The position numbers and the translations under genes are program-made. From assembly GCA_008123405.1 (NCBI GenBank), contig VSSA01000021.1, forward strand, positions 18,095-82,094: 64,000 bases of DNA, read 5' to 3'. Position 1 is the first letter of the stretch, and each line of letters begins with the position of its first letter. The notes beneath the pieces were generated by a model. The model did not search any database. It was given only the letters and a program-made list of their open reading frames with translations, and was not told the origin of the DNA. Below, one piece after another: positions 1-10,000 of this stretch. This stretch comes from Nocardioides sp. BGMRC 2183. GTDB taxonomy: Bacteria; Actinomycetota; Actinomycetes; Propionibacteriales; Nocardioidaceae.

Positions 1-290
1 TCGACCAGACCGTCCCGCTCCATCCGCGCCACGGTGTGGGTGAGCCGGCTGCGACTGTGGGCCAGGGAGTCGGCGAGCTTCGCCATCCGCAGCTGTCCGT
101 CGGACTCCGAGAGGCGCACCAGCACCTCGTACTCGACGAGCCCCATGCCGAAGTGCCGGCGCAGATCGTCGTCGAGCCGGTCGTCGAGCAGCGTGGTCGC
201 CAGCAGGAAGGCACGCCAAGTGCGTTGCTGCTCGGCGTCGAGCCATCGGGGTTCTGCGGACCCGGCCGGAGCGCCCTCCCTGTCGGTCAC
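1..290 (-). CDS. MarR-family transcriptional regulator, 3' part cut by window edge
   Basis: The reverse strand reads 96 residues from a GTG start at 290 and runs off the left edge. An N-terminal helix (WRAFLLATTLLDDRLD) is followed by the MarR pattern GMGLVEYEVLVRLSES and the winged-helix stretch LRMAKLADSLAHSRSRLTHT, which contains the recognition helix. This matches the usual MarR start-to-wing layout. Such proteins are dimeric ligand- or redox-responsive repressors. The ligand cannot be told, because the wing and the dimerisation end are missing. The GTG start is supported by a -10 box six bases upstream. It is the only DNA-binding regulator in the window. Confidence 0.85.
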   Translation of the reverse strand, partial: MTDREGAPAGSAEPRWLDAEQQRTWRAFLLATTLLDDRLDDDLRRHFGMGLVEYEVLVRLSESDGQLRMAKLADSLAHSRSRLTHTVARMERDGLV

Positions 291-296
291 CGGCTC

Positions 297-302
297 AGTC
301 TA
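297..302 (-). promoter_or_regulatory. -10 box (TAGACT) of the MarR gene, leaderless
   Basis: Read on the minus strand, TAGACT ends six bases before the GTG at 290. This places the transcription start at or next to the start codon, as in leaderless actinobacterial mRNAs. The rest of the gap 303-462 shows a short tandem GTGTCGC/GTGTCGT and no gene. Confidence 0.5.
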
Positions 303-462
303 GTGTCGCGTGTCGTAAATCATTGAACGGTTGGCGCACCTGTGGCACGCGCCTCGCTGCGTTGGCCGCGCTCGGAAGACGCCCGGTATGCCGTCGCCCG
401 GCCGCCTTGCGATGCACGCACCACCGGCACGCCAACCGTCCAAGCATTTCCGCCACACGCCA

Positions 463-1038
463 CTAGGAGTCTCCTAGGTCGCGCCGCATCAGCACCCGGC
501 GGTGGCCGGCGAGCACCGAGTCGGTGTCGGTGACGTAGCCGAACCCTGCGCGTTCGAAGTTCGCCCGCAGACCCGGATACGCCATGGTCTGGTCGACCTT
601 GGCGCCACCATTGTCGAGCGGGTAGGCCTCCACGGCAGGCGCGCCCCGGTCACGGGCGAAGTCGGTGGCGCCGGTGATCAGCCGGTGGGAGATCCCAAGC
701 CTTCGATGTCCGGGACGCACCCGGATGCACCACAGGGACCAGACCGGCAGGTCGTCCACGTGCGGGATCTTCCGGTTGCGCGCAAAAGTGGTGTCGGCCC
801 GTGGCGCCACCGCCGCCCATCCGACGGGCTCGTCGCCGTCGTAGGCCAGGACGCCCAGCGGACCGTCGGCGAGCAGCCCCGCGACGTACTCACCGCGCTC
901 GGCGCCACGCAGGCTGTTGTTGAGCCGGGAGTCGACGCGATAGCTCAGGCACCAGCAGACATTGGCGTCGGGGCGCTTCGGCCCGACCAGCGCCCGGATG
1001 TCGTCGAAAACCACGGCGGGCCGCACCTCGATGCTCAC
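463..1038 (-). CDS. GNAT-family N-acetyltransferase
   Basis: The 191-residue protein has the GNAT core. Strand four reads VWSLWCIRVRPGHRRLG, and the acetyl-CoA pyrophosphate loop is R-R-L-G-I-S (about residues 112-117), followed by helix HRLITGATDFARDRG and the strand AVEAYPLD. The substrate is unknown. An N-terminal CWCLSYR segment has three aromatic or sulfur residues and is typical of a GNAT subgroup often found in actinobacteria. The GTG start at 1038 is preceded by a -10 box. The gene stands alone, 52 bases from the next gene upstream on the same strand. Confidence 0.85.
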   Translation of the reverse strand: MSIEVRPAVVFDDIRALVGPKRPDANVCWCLSYRVDSRLNNSLRGAERGEYVAGLLADGPLGVLAYDGDEPVGWAAVAPRADTTFARNRKIPHVDDLPVWSLWCIRVRPGHRRLGISHRLITGATDFARDRGAPAVEAYPLDNGGAKVDQTMAYPGLRANFERAGFGYVTDTDSVLAGHRRVLMRRDLGDS

Positions 1039-1046
1039 AAGAGCTC

Positions 1047-1052
1047 AAGGTA
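1047..1052 (-). promoter_or_regulatory. -10 box (TACCTT) of the GNAT gene
   Basis: On the minus strand TACCTT lies eight bases before the GTG at 1038, the spacing of a leaderless transcript. No ribosome binding site is seen in the gap. Confidence 0.45.
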
Positions 1053-1090
1053 CGGCCCATCGCCGACAGTGGTCGGCCACGGTGATCAGC

Positions 1091-2305
1091 TCAGCTGAGG
1101 CGCTCCAGGATCAGCGCCATGCCCTGGCCGCCACCCACGCACATGGTGATCAGGCCGGTGGACTTGTCGTGCCAGTCCAGGCTGTTCAGCATCGTGTTCT
1201 GCAACCGGGCACCGGTCATGCCGAACGGGTGGCCGACAGCGATCGCGCCGCCGTTGACGTTCAGCTTGTCCAGGTCGATGCCCAGGTCCTGCGCCGAGGG
1301 CAGCACCTGGGCGGCGAACGCCTCGTTGATCTCGACCAGGTCGATGTCGTCGATCGTCATGCCGGCGTACTTCAGCGCGTTGCGGGTGGCCTCGACCGGA
1401 CCCAGGCCCATGATCTCGGGGGAGAGGCCCGAGACGCCGGTGGAGACGATCCGCGCCAGCGGGGTCAGCCCGAGCTCGGCGGCCCGGGTGTCGGACATGA
1501 TGACCACCGCGGCGGCGCCGTCGTTGAGCGGGCAGCAGTTCGCTGCGGTGACCACGCCGTCGGGGCGGAAGACGGGCTTGAGGTCCTTCACCGCGTCGTA
1601 GGTGACCCCGGCCCGCGGGCCGTCGTCGGCAGAGACCACGGTGCCGTCGGGGGTGGTGACCGGGGTGATCTCGCGGGCCCAGAAGCCGTCTGCGATGGCC
1701 TTCTCGGCGAGGTTCTGGGAGCGGACGCCGAAGTGGTCCAGGTCCTCGCGCTTGAGGCCGCGCATCCGCGCGACGTTCTCGGCGGTCTGGCCCATCGCGA
1801 TGTAGATGTCGGGGAGCAGGCCGTCCTCGCGCGGGTCGTGCCAGTCCTGCCCGCCCTTCGCGTACTCCTCGGTGCGCGTCTGAGCGTCGGCGAAGAGCGG
1901 GTTCTTGGTGTTCGGGATGTGGTCGGAGGTGCCGAACTGGAAGCGCGAGACGGTCTCCACGCCACCGGCGATGAAGGTGTCGCCCTCACCGGCCTTGATC
2001 GCGTGGAAGGCCATCCGGGTCGACTGCACCGACGAGGCGCAGTAGCGGGTCACCGTGGTGCCGGGGATCTCGTGACCCATCAGGGTGGTGACCACGCGGG
2101 CCATGTTGTTGCCCATCTCGCCGCCGGGCAGACCGCAGCCGAGGATGAAGTCGTTGATCTCCGCGGGGTCCAAGCCGGGCACCTTCTCCAGGGCGGCGTT
2201 GGCGATGAAGGCGGCCAGGTCGTCGGGCCGGAAGTCCTTGAGCGAGCCCTTGTTGGCGCGCCCGATGGGGGTGCGGGCGGCGGAAACGATGACTGCTTCG
2301 GGCAT
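1091..2305 (-). CDS. Acetyl-CoA C-acyltransferase (thiolase)
   Basis: This is a 404-residue thiolase of normal length. It shows the nucleophile Cys89 in TRYCASSVQS, His359 in GHPFGMTGAR, and the second catalytic Cys389 in MCVGGGQG. The N-terminal AARTPIGRANKG is the family signature. It cleaves 3-ketoacyl-CoA with CoA in beta-oxidation, or condenses two acyl-CoAs in reverse, in the cytoplasm. The ATG at 2305 has an ACGGAG ribosome site. Chain-length specificity cannot be read from sequence. The divergent thioesterase and the KstR-like box in the shared promoter gap suggest joint control with other acyl-CoA genes. Confidence 0.93.
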   Translation of the reverse strand: MPEAVIVSAARTPIGRANKGSLKDFRPDDLAAFIANAALEKVPGLDPAEINDFILGCGLPGGEMGNNMARVVTTLMGHEIPGTTVTRYCASSVQSTRMAFHAIKAGEGDTFIAGGVETVSRFQFGTSDHIPNTKNPLFADAQTRTEEYAKGGQDWHDPREDGLLPDIYIAMGQTAENVARMRGLKREDLDHFGVRSQNLAEKAIADGFWAREITPVTTPDGTVVSADDGPRAGVTYDAVKDLKPVFRPDGVVTAANCCPLNDGAAAVVIMSDTRAAELGLTPLARIVSTGVSGLSPEIMGLGPVEATRNALKYAGMTIDDIDLVEINEAFAAQVLPSAQDLGIDLDKLNVNGGAIAVGHPFGMTGARLQNTMLNSLDWHDKSTGLITMCVGGGQGMALILERLS

Positions 2306-2401
2306 GCGGCTACTCCGTTGATCGTCGGGGGGTTTGCTGCTCGCAGGTGCCGATCCGGATGGTCCTGGTCGACACCTGTGACCCGGTCAGTGTCGCATTA
2401 G

Positions 2402-2415
2402 TGGAACGTGTTGCG
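2402..2415. promoter_or_regulatory. KstR-like operator with one mismatch
   Basis: TGGAACGTGTTGCG fits the published KstR consensus TnnAACnnGTTnnA at every fixed base except the last (G for A). It sits in the divergent gap between the thiolase and the thioesterase, 97 bases from the thiolase start and 55 from the thioesterase start. A second, exact match is at 4128-4141. Confidence 0.5.
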
Positions 2416-2469
2416 GTGTGAGGTCTCGCTCACGCCGCCCGACGACGCGGACCTGACTGATCTGACACG

Positions 2470-3369
2470 ATGCTGACCGTGCGCCATCGTTATGCCTGCC
2501 CCCTGCGCTGGGGTGACATGGATCTTCTCGGTCACGTCAACAACGTCCGGTATGTCGACTACCTCCAGGAGGCGCGCGGGTCGCTGCTCCAGGAGCTCCA
2601 GGGCGCTCGTCGGCGGGTCGGTCCGGGTGAGGACCTGGTCGAGGGGATCGTGGTGGTGCGGCACGAGGTGACTTACCTCCGCCCACTGCACTATGGCCGG
2701 ACACCGGTGCTGATCGAGGTCTGGGTGACCCGGATCCGCTCGGCGAGCTTCACCTTGGGCTACGAGGTCTTTCAGGAGGACGACGCCGGCCGACGCACCC
2801 TCTTCCTGCGGGCGACGACGGTGCTTGCGCCGTACCGGTTCGACACCGAGCGGCCACGGCGGCTCAGCGCCGAGGAGCGGGCCGGGCTGGAGCGCTATCT
2901 CGAGGCGCCCGCGGCCCTCTCGCCGCGTCCGGTGCCGGTGCGGGTCCGCCCGACCCCGGAGCGGCACACCCCGCTGCACATCCGCTTCTCCGACGTCGAC
3001 GCGTATCGGCATGTCAACAACGTCGTCTACTTCGAGTACTTCCAGGAGGCTCGGATCCGGCTGATCGCCGACCTCGCGGCCAGCCTGGACTCCGCCCCAC
3101 CGATGCGGGTGGTGGTGGCTCAGACCGACGTGGACTACCACGAGGCACTGGTGCTGCACCCCGAGCCGTACGACTGCTGGACCCGGATCGCGGCGGTCGG
3201 GTCGAGCTCGCTGACCCTGGAGTCGACGATCACCGCGCCCGGCGAACCGGAGCGGGTGATGGCGCGGGCCCGCGTGGTGCTGGTCTTCTTCGACCCCGAG
3301 ACCGAGCGCTCCGCGATACCGCCGGACGCCTATCGAGTTGCCCTGACGGCCCAGGTCAGCGACGACTGA
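2470..3369 (+). CDS. Acyl-CoA thioesterase, double hotdog
   Basis: The 299-residue protein holds two tandem 4HBT hotdog domains. The first begins RWGDMDLLGHVNN (about residues 14-26) and the second IRFSDVDAYRHVNN (about 174-187). Both keep the D-x-D/F-x-H-V-N-N active-site segment of YbgC/FatB-like thioesterases. It would hydrolyse acyl-CoA to the free acid and CoA in the cytoplasm. Its last 14 bases overlap the 3' end of the convergent enoyl-CoA hydratase gene. The KstR-like box lies upstream. Substrate chain length is unknown. Confidence 0.88.
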   Translation: MLTVRHRYACPLRWGDMDLLGHVNNVRYVDYLQEARGSLLQELQGARRRVGPGEDLVEGIVVVRHEVTYLRPLHYGRTPVLIEVWVTRIRSASFTLGYEVFQEDDAGRRTLFLRATTVLAPYRFDTERPRRLSAEERAGLERYLEAPAALSPRPVPVRVRPTPERHTPLHIRFSDVDAYRHVNNVVYFEYFQEARIRLIADLAASLDSAPPMRVVVAQTDVDYHEALVLHPEPYDCWTRIAAVGSSSLTLESTITAPGEPERVMARARVVLVFFDPETERSAIPPDAYRVALTAQVSDD

Positions 3370-4105
3370 AGGCGGCCAGCGCCTCCAGGTTGGCCGGGCC
3401 GCCCATCAGTGCGGCGAAGGCGGTGTTCTCCCGCTCCCGGGCTGCTGCGACGGCGGCGCGGTGCGGCGCGGTCATCGTCTCCTTGACCGCGATCAGCGAG
3501 ACGATCGGCCGGGCGGCCAGCACCTCCGCATGCCGCCGCGCCTCCTCGAGCAGCTCCTCATCGGCGCAGACCCGCCACACCAGGCCCATCTCTTGGGCCT
3601 CCGGTGCGGAGATCCACTCCGAGGAGAGCAGGGCCCAGGCCGCGTTCTGCCTGCCCACCAACTGCGGAAACAGGTACGACGACGCGGCCTCCGGCGCCAC
3701 TCCGAGCGAGGTGAACGGGCACTTCAACCGCGCCGTCGCAGCCATGAACGACAGGTCGGCGAAGCCCAAGATGGTGGCGCCGATCCCGAGCCCGATCCCA
3801 TTGACGGCGATCACCAGCGGCTTCGGGAAGGCGACCAGGGCGTCGATCAGTCCGACGAATCCGTGCGCGCCCCGTTGGAACTCCGGGTCGGTGGCGATCT
3901 GGTGCATCTCGGTCAGGTCGGTCCCGGCGGAGAACGCGCGGCCGTTGCCGGTCAGCAGCACCACCGCGACGTCCTCGTCCTCGGCGGCTGCCAGCAGCGC
4001 CTCCGCGGTCGCGTCGTAGAGCTCCTCGTTGAAGGCGTTGAGCGCCTCGGGACGGTCGAGGGTGAGGGTGCGGACCCGGTGGCTGTCGCTGACGGTGAGG
4101 ACCAT
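3356..4105 (-). CDS. Enoyl-CoA hydratase/isomerase family protein
   Basis: The 249-residue crotonase-fold protein has the oxyanion-hole segments AFSAGTDLTEM (about 59-69) and GIGLGIGATIL (about 103-113), and an acidic residue in GVAPEAASS, where isomerase-type members carry a catalytic Glu. The Glu that hydratases keep in the GxGxE helix is not evident here, so an isomerase or other crotonase activity is as likely as hydration. The ATG start at 4105 lies 13 bases below a perfect 34-base palindrome that contains a KstR consensus site. Lipid- or sterol-responsive repression is therefore likely. Confidence 0.88.
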   Translation of the reverse strand: MVLTVSDSHRVRTLTLDRPEALNAFNEELYDATAEALLAAAEDEDVAVVLLTGNGRAFSAGTDLTEMHQIATDPEFQRGAHGFVGLIDALVAFPKPLVIAVNGIGLGIGATILGFADLSFMAATARLKCPFTSLGVAPEAASSYLFPQLVGRQNAAWALLSSEWISAPEAQEMGLVWRVCADEELLEEARRHAEVLAARPIVSLIAVKETMTAPHRAAVAAARERENTAFAALMGGPANLEALAAFSRR

Positions 4106-4117
4106 GGCGGCAGCCTA

Positions 4118-4151
4118 GCCAGTGTTCTAGAACCTGTTCTAGAACACTGGC
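4118..4151. promoter_or_regulatory. 34-base perfect inverted repeat with KstR consensus
   Basis: Two 16-base arms are separated by CT. The centre TAGAACCTGTTCTA (4128-4141) is an exact match to TnnAACnnGTTnnA, the operator described for the TetR-type sterol regulator KstR. Each arm also carries its own palindrome GTTCTAGAAC (4124-4133 and 4136-4145). The element starts 13 bases upstream of the enoyl-CoA hydratase start, on the promoter side, so it is a repressor site for that gene. Confidence 0.75.
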
Positions 4152-4160
4152 GGGGAGGTC

Positions 4161-4553
4161 TCAGCCAGGGGTGTTGATCATGAAGTTCGCGGCGTGGGTC
4201 ACGTAGGCCCAGAAACGCTCGTCCTGTTCCGGGGTGAGGTCGGCGGCGTCCAGCCCGGCGCGGAAGTGGGTCAGCCAGCGGTCCCGTGCGTCGGTGTCCA
4301 CCGCGAACGGTGCGTGCCGCATCCGCAGCCGGGGGTGGCCGCGCTGCTCGGAATACGTGGTCGGCCCGCCCCAGTACTGCACCAGGAAGTGCAAGAAGCG
4401 CTCCTCGGCGGGGCCGAGATCCGCCTCGGGGTACATCGGGCGCAGCACCTCATCGCCTGCCACGCCCTGGTAGAACCGCGCCACGATGGTGCGGAACGTC
4501 TCGAACCCGCCGATCTCCTCGTAGAAGGTGGTGGGCTGCTGCTGCTCGGTCAC
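4161..4553 (-). CDS. glbO: Group II truncated haemoglobin (trHbO)
   Basis: The 130-residue protein has the 2-on-2 globin pattern of trHbO. FYEEIGGFETFRTIVARFYQ holds the B10 Tyr, LRMRHAPF holds the proximal F8 His, and RWLTHF holds the G8 Trp that marks groups II and III. The family binds O2 and NO and is linked to NO detoxification and membrane redox. The GTG start at 4553 is chosen because it begins at the usual family N-terminus (VTEQ..TTFYEE); the frame stays open upstream through the MscS gene. It starts 8 bases after the MscS stop, so the two probably share a transcript. Confidence 0.92.
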   Translation of the reverse strand: MTEQQQPTTFYEEIGGFETFRTIVARFYQGVAGDEVLRPMYPEADLGPAEERFLHFLVQYWGGPTTYSEQRGHPRLRMRHAPFAVDTDARDRWLTHFRAGLDAADLTPEQDERFWAYVTHAANFMINTPG

Positions 4554-4560
4554 GCCACCA

Positions 4561-5601
4561 TCATCCCTGGTCGGTGGTCGGCCGCGACCCGGCGGCCTCT
4601 GCCGCCTCTGCCGCCTCATCGGCCTCGGCCTGGTCGGTCTGCGCCTGCTTCTCCTCGCGGTGCCAGACCACGCGCTGTGCGAACGGGATCTCGATGCCCT
4701 CGTAGTCGAAGCGGGCCTTGATCCGCTGCCGCAGCGAACGGGCGACCGCCCACTGTTGCAGCGGTGCGGTCTTGACCAGGACCCGCAGCGTGACGGAGTC
4801 GGGGGCGAGGTTCTCCACACCGGTGACCTCGGGCTCCTCGATCACGACGCCGTCGAAATCTTCGTCCTGCCACACGTCGTGCGCGATCTCGCGCAGCACC
4901 TGCTGCACCCGGGCCAGGTCCTCGCCGTACCCGACGCCGACGTCGACAACAGCGCGCGCCCAGTTCTGGGACTGGTTGCCCACCCGCAGGATCTCGCCGT
5001 TCGGCACGTACCAGACGGTGCCGTCCAGCGCGCGCAGCCGCGTCATCCGCAGAGTCACCGCCTCGACCGTCCCGGACGCCTCGCCCAGATCGACGACGTC
5101 GCCCACGCCGTACTGGTCCTCGATGAAGATGAACGTCCCCGACACGAAGTCCTTGACCAGCGACTGCGCGCCGAAGGAGAGCGCGAGTCCGATGATGCCG
5201 GCACTGGCGATGATCGGGGCCACGTTCACGCCCAGTTGGCTGAGCATCATGGTGAGGATGATGACGACGACCAGACCGGTGATGATCGACTTGAAGACAC
5301 CGGCCATCGTCGCCGCGCGTTGCTTGCGCCGGGTGGCGTTGACGACGTCGATCCGGTCCGGGAGCACCCCGCGCTCGGCGCGCTTGGCGAGCCGGTCCAC
5401 CACCCGGTGCAGCGCCCATCGCAGCACGACGCCGAGCAGCAGCAGCCCGAGGATCGCCAGCGGCATCCCGATCAACACGTCGGACCACTCGGCCAACCGC
5501 TCGTTGTCGGTCGTGTCCAGCACGAAGTTGCAGATCCATTCGTCGTCCTCACAGACCGAGGCCAACGGGATGATGTCCGGGTTCGACGCCACCAACGACA
5601 T
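4561..5601 (-). CDS. MscS-family mechanosensitive channel
   Basis: The 346-residue protein has hydrophobic segments at about 38-58, 97-118 and 127-147. The last is the pore-lining helix ASAGIIGLALSFGAQSLVKD, followed by the beta domain FIFIEDQYGVGDVVDLGEASGTVE and the VWYVPNGEI loop typical of MscS. It would open under membrane tension to release solutes during osmotic downshock. The C-terminus is a charged Glu/Ala-rich tail. The ATG at 5601 is chosen because residues upstream look non-coding and approach the divergent promoter at 5677. It leads an operon with the truncated haemoglobin. Confidence 0.9.
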   Translation of the reverse strand: MSLVASNPDIIPLASVCEDDEWICNFVLDTTDNERLAEWSDVLIGMPLAILGLLLLGVVLRWALHRVVDRLAKRAERGVLPDRIDVVNATRRKQRAATMAGVFKSIITGLVVVIILTMMLSQLGVNVAPIIASAGIIGLALSFGAQSLVKDFVSGTFIFIEDQYGVGDVVDLGEASGTVEAVTLRMTRLRALDGTVWYVPNGEILRVGNQSQNWARAVVDVGVGYGEDLARVQQVLREIAHDVWQDEDFDGVVIEEPEVTGVENLAPDSVTLRVLVKTAPLQQWAVARSLRQRIKARFDYEGIEIPFAQRVVWHREEKQAQTDQAEADEAAEAAEAAGSRPTTDQG

Positions 5602-5676
5602 CAGGCCAGTGAAGCAGACCGGCGTCGGCGACCTCCAAGAGGTCGGGCGAGGTGCGAGCGCGAGGAGCAGTGCCGA

Positions 5677-5682
5677 TACGAT
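5677..5682 (+). promoter_or_regulatory. -10 box (TACGAT), leaderless GTG
   Basis: TACGAT ends six bases before the GTG at 5689, which puts the transcription start at the start codon. No ribosome site is present in the gap. Confidence 0.55.
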
Positions 5683-5688
5683 GACCCC

Positions 5689-6057
5689 GTGATCAGCACT
5701 GCCGTACGCCGCTGCGCCACCGCCGTCCTCTCGCTCGCGACGCTCGTGGGGGTGAGCGTGCTGCTCGCCGGCCCGGCCGCTGCCGACACCCCGATGCCCA
5801 AGCCGGGCGGCTGGGAGGAGAACTCGGAGACCGACCCGGTCCAGTGGCTGTTGCTCTTCGTCGGCGTCCCGCTGCTGCTGATGCTGGTGATCACCGCGCT
5901 CTACGTCGGCCCGCCGCTGGCGCGCGGGGAGAAGCTCAACCCGGCCAAGCAGGAGCCGGACCAGCAGTGGATCGGCGGACCGCGCAAGTCCGCCGGCGAG
6001 CTGGCCGCCCCCGACGGTGAGGACTCCAAGGCCGGCGGCGCCGGTGGCACCTGGTAG
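5689..6057 (+). CDS. Small secreted or membrane-anchored protein
   Basis: The 122-residue protein is not assigned to a known function. It has an N-terminal signal peptide (RRCATAVLSLATLVGVSVLLAG, ending near AAADTP at residue 30) and one membrane helix at about 45-65 (VQWLLLFVGVPLLLMLVITAL). The C-terminal half is hydrophilic and Gly/Ala/Pro-rich, with a short QWIGGP motif. The topology suggests an extracellular stub and a cytoplasmic tail. It starts divergently from the MscS gene and lies 27 bases before the DUF5130-like gene, so the two probably form an operon. Confidence 0.8.
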   Translation: MISTAVRRCATAVLSLATLVGVSVLLAGPAAADTPMPKPGGWEENSETDPVQWLLLFVGVPLLLMLVITALYVGPPLARGEKLNPAKQEPDQQWIGGPRKSAGELAAPDGEDSKAGGAGGTW

Positions 6058-6084
6058 TCGAGAGCAGAGACGACGGGGGACTCC

Positions 6085-6438
6085 ATGACGTTCTTGACTC
6101 CGGCGCAGCAGACCGAGCTGGACATCGCGATCCGGGAGGCCGAGCAGGCCTGCCGGGCCGAGATCTCGATCTACATCGGCGACGTCGACGGCGACCCGCG
6201 CGACTTCGCCACCAGCCTGCACAACACGCTGGTGCTCCCGGCGCGCAGCATCCTGGTGATGGTCGACCCGAAGCGACGCATCGTCGAGATCGTCACCGGT
6301 GGCCACGTCCGCCAGACGCTGACCGACGAGGAGTCCGCGGACGCGGTGGAGAAGATGACCGCGGAGTTCGCGGCCGGAGACCTCGCCGGTGGCCTCACCC
6401 GGGGCGTGCGGCTCCTCGGAGAGCACGCACTCGACTGA
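6085..6438 (+). CDS. DUF5130/TPM-like domain protein
   Basis: The 117-residue soluble protein resembles the actinobacterial DUF5130 (TPM-domain-like) family, with AIREAEQACRAEISIYIGDV at the start and VDPKRRIVEIVTGGHVRQTLTDEE in the middle. TPM domains in membrane-bound relatives have acid phosphatase activity or serve in photosystem repair. For this small, unanchored form no function is established. The gene follows the membrane protein gene by 27 bases. A large hairpin lies 35 bases downstream of its stop. Confidence 0.78.
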   Translation: MTFLTPAQQTELDIAIREAEQACRAEISIYIGDVDGDPRDFATSLHNTLVLPARSILVMVDPKRRIVEIVTGGHVRQTLTDEESADAVEKMTAEFAAGDLAGGLTRGVRLLGEHALD

Positions 6439-6472
6439 GCTTGGCTGATCCGCCGGCGAGATCGTCAGGCTT

Positions 6473-6522
6473 AGAGCTTCCGCCAATAGGGCATACCGGC
6501 GGGCCCTATTGGCGGAAGCTCT
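6473..6522. terminator. Perfect 20-base-arm hairpin between convergent genes
   Basis: Arms 6473-6492 and 6503-6522 are exact reverse complements around a 10-base loop. There is no run of T. The position between the convergent ends of the DUF5130-like and GNAT genes suggests a two-way terminator. The arm core CGCCAATAGGGCA is shared, with one change, with the arm of the element at 7113-7279, so this also looks like a member of a repeat family. Confidence 0.7.
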
Positions 6523-6576
6523 CAACGGCCGGGGCTGGCGGGCCGGTCCCGCCGACGACCCCGATGAGGTACGACG

Positions 6577-7032
6577 TCAGGCGGCGTCGCGGAGCATCAT
6601 CACGTTGGTCTTGCCACTGTGCACCAGCTCGCCGACCGGCTTGAAGCCCTGGTCGGCGTGGAAGGCCAGTGACGTCTCGTTGGTCTCGTAGACCTCGAGA
6701 CCAACCGGCACGTCGAGCGGCAGCTCGTCGTAGAGCCGGGTGCCGACGCCCTTGCGGCGGTGGTCGGGCGAGACGATGACGCGGTCCAGGTAGACGAACT
6801 CGTCGTACCTGTCCTGGAACCAGCGGAACCGGCTCGAGTCGTAGGTGGCGCTCTGCGGGAGCGTCACCACGAACCCTGCGACATCGCCGTCGTCCTCGAC
6901 GACGAGGGCCTGGTCCGACATCTTCAGCAGAAGGGCGAGAGCCTCGTGGTCGAGTGAGCCCACCGCGTGCAGCGCGCCCTGGTTGAGTTCGATCAGTTGG
7001 TCGTGGTCGTGCTGAGTGATTTCACGGATCAT
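6577..7032 (-). CDS. GNAT-family N-acetyltransferase
   Basis: The 151-residue single-domain GNAT has the strand EFVYLDRVIVSPDHRRKGVG (about 77-96), which contains the acetyl-CoA loop R-R-K-G-V-G, followed by a short helix and GLEVYETNETSLAFHADQGF, the usual C-terminal strand and N-S/F-H-x-x-G-F element. The target amine is unknown. It faces the DUF5130-like gene and is read from a promoter with a clear -10 box nine bases upstream of the ATG. Confidence 0.87.
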   Translation of the reverse strand: MIREITQHDHDQLIELNQGALHAVGSLDHEALALLLKMSDQALVVEDDGDVAGFVVTLPQSATYDSSRFRWFQDRYDEFVYLDRVIVSPDHRRKGVGTRLYDELPLDVPVGLEVYETNETSLAFHADQGFKPVGELVHSGKTNVMMLRDAA

Positions 7033-7040
7033 CGCTAGCG

Positions 7041-7046
7041 ATATTA
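7041..7046 (-). promoter_or_regulatory. -10 box (TAATAT) of the GNAT gene
   Basis: On the minus strand TAATAT is followed by the palindrome CGCTAGCG and then the ATG at 7032, a leaderless arrangement. It is one of the most AT-rich promoter elements in the window. Confidence 0.6.
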
Positions 7047-7053
7047 CGTCAGC

Positions 7054-7098
7054 GCTTCCGGGGCCGGACGACCCATCTCGGCGACCGGACCCGGAAGC
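7054..7098. terminator. Hairpin downstream of pepN
   Basis: GCTTCCGGGGCCGG (7054-7067) pairs with CCGGACCCGGAAGC (7085-7098) with one mismatch around a 17-base loop. It lies between the GNAT promoter and the longer inverted repeat, and could stop transcription coming from pepN. Confidence 0.5.
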
Positions 7099-7112
7099 GT
7101 CCGTCTCGACTT

Positions 7113-7276
7113 AGACGGTCGCGCCAGTAGGGCAATGCCTGCGACCCGTCGCCCCAGCACGCACCTGAGCACCTTCTCCTCGGTCGCCGGGCCTCCGGCC
7201 CGTCTCCCTCGTCGGCGGCACTCATGCACGTACTGGGACGACGCCTCGCGACGGCAGCCCCTACTGGCGCGACCGC

Positions 7277-7279
<3 letters not shown>
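7113..7279. repeat. Inverted-repeat element with central palindrome, copy A
   Basis: CGGTCGCGCCAGTAGGG (7116-7132) is repeated inverted at 7259-7275, and the outer TTAG/CTAA bases nearly extend the pairing. The 126 bases between contain the palindrome CGGGCCTCCGGCCCG (7188-7202), which also occurs in the similar element at 29737-29897. The right arm begins inside the pepN stop codon. No open frame inside looks real. It could fold as one long RNA hairpin. Confidence 0.65.
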
Positions 7280-9847
<2,568 letters not shown>

Positions 9848-9916
9848 GCCGGTCATCCTCGCACCGGCCCGGCAGCCGCAGGGCACCGGGAGCGTGACCA
9901 CGGGAGCGCGGAGGGC

Positions 9917-9936
9917 GAATCACAAGGATGTAGTTC
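9917..9936. promoter_or_regulatory. Candidate operator shared with 38319-38338, copy 1
   Basis: GAATCACA, four bases, then TGTAGTTC form an imperfect 8-4-8 palindrome in the divergent gap between pepN and the CHAP hydrolase. The right half is identical to that of the perfect palindrome at 38319-38338, and the left half shares GAA and ACA. TACA/TGTA half-sites recall BlaI/MecI/CopY-type operators, though their usual spacing is two bases. The gap also holds an unusually T-rich tract at 9969-9990. Confidence 0.5.
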
Positions 9937-10000
9937 CGAAATGTCAAGCGCGACACGCGTGAGACGCCTGTGTTTTTTGTGGTTTTTGTTGCCAACGCAC

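Noticed and set aside
9902-10000. c-di-AMP (ydaO-type) riboswitch upstream of the CHAP hydrolase gene
   Set aside because: Such riboswitches often precede wall hydrolases in actinobacteria, but the leader is short and none of the conserved segments could be recognised.
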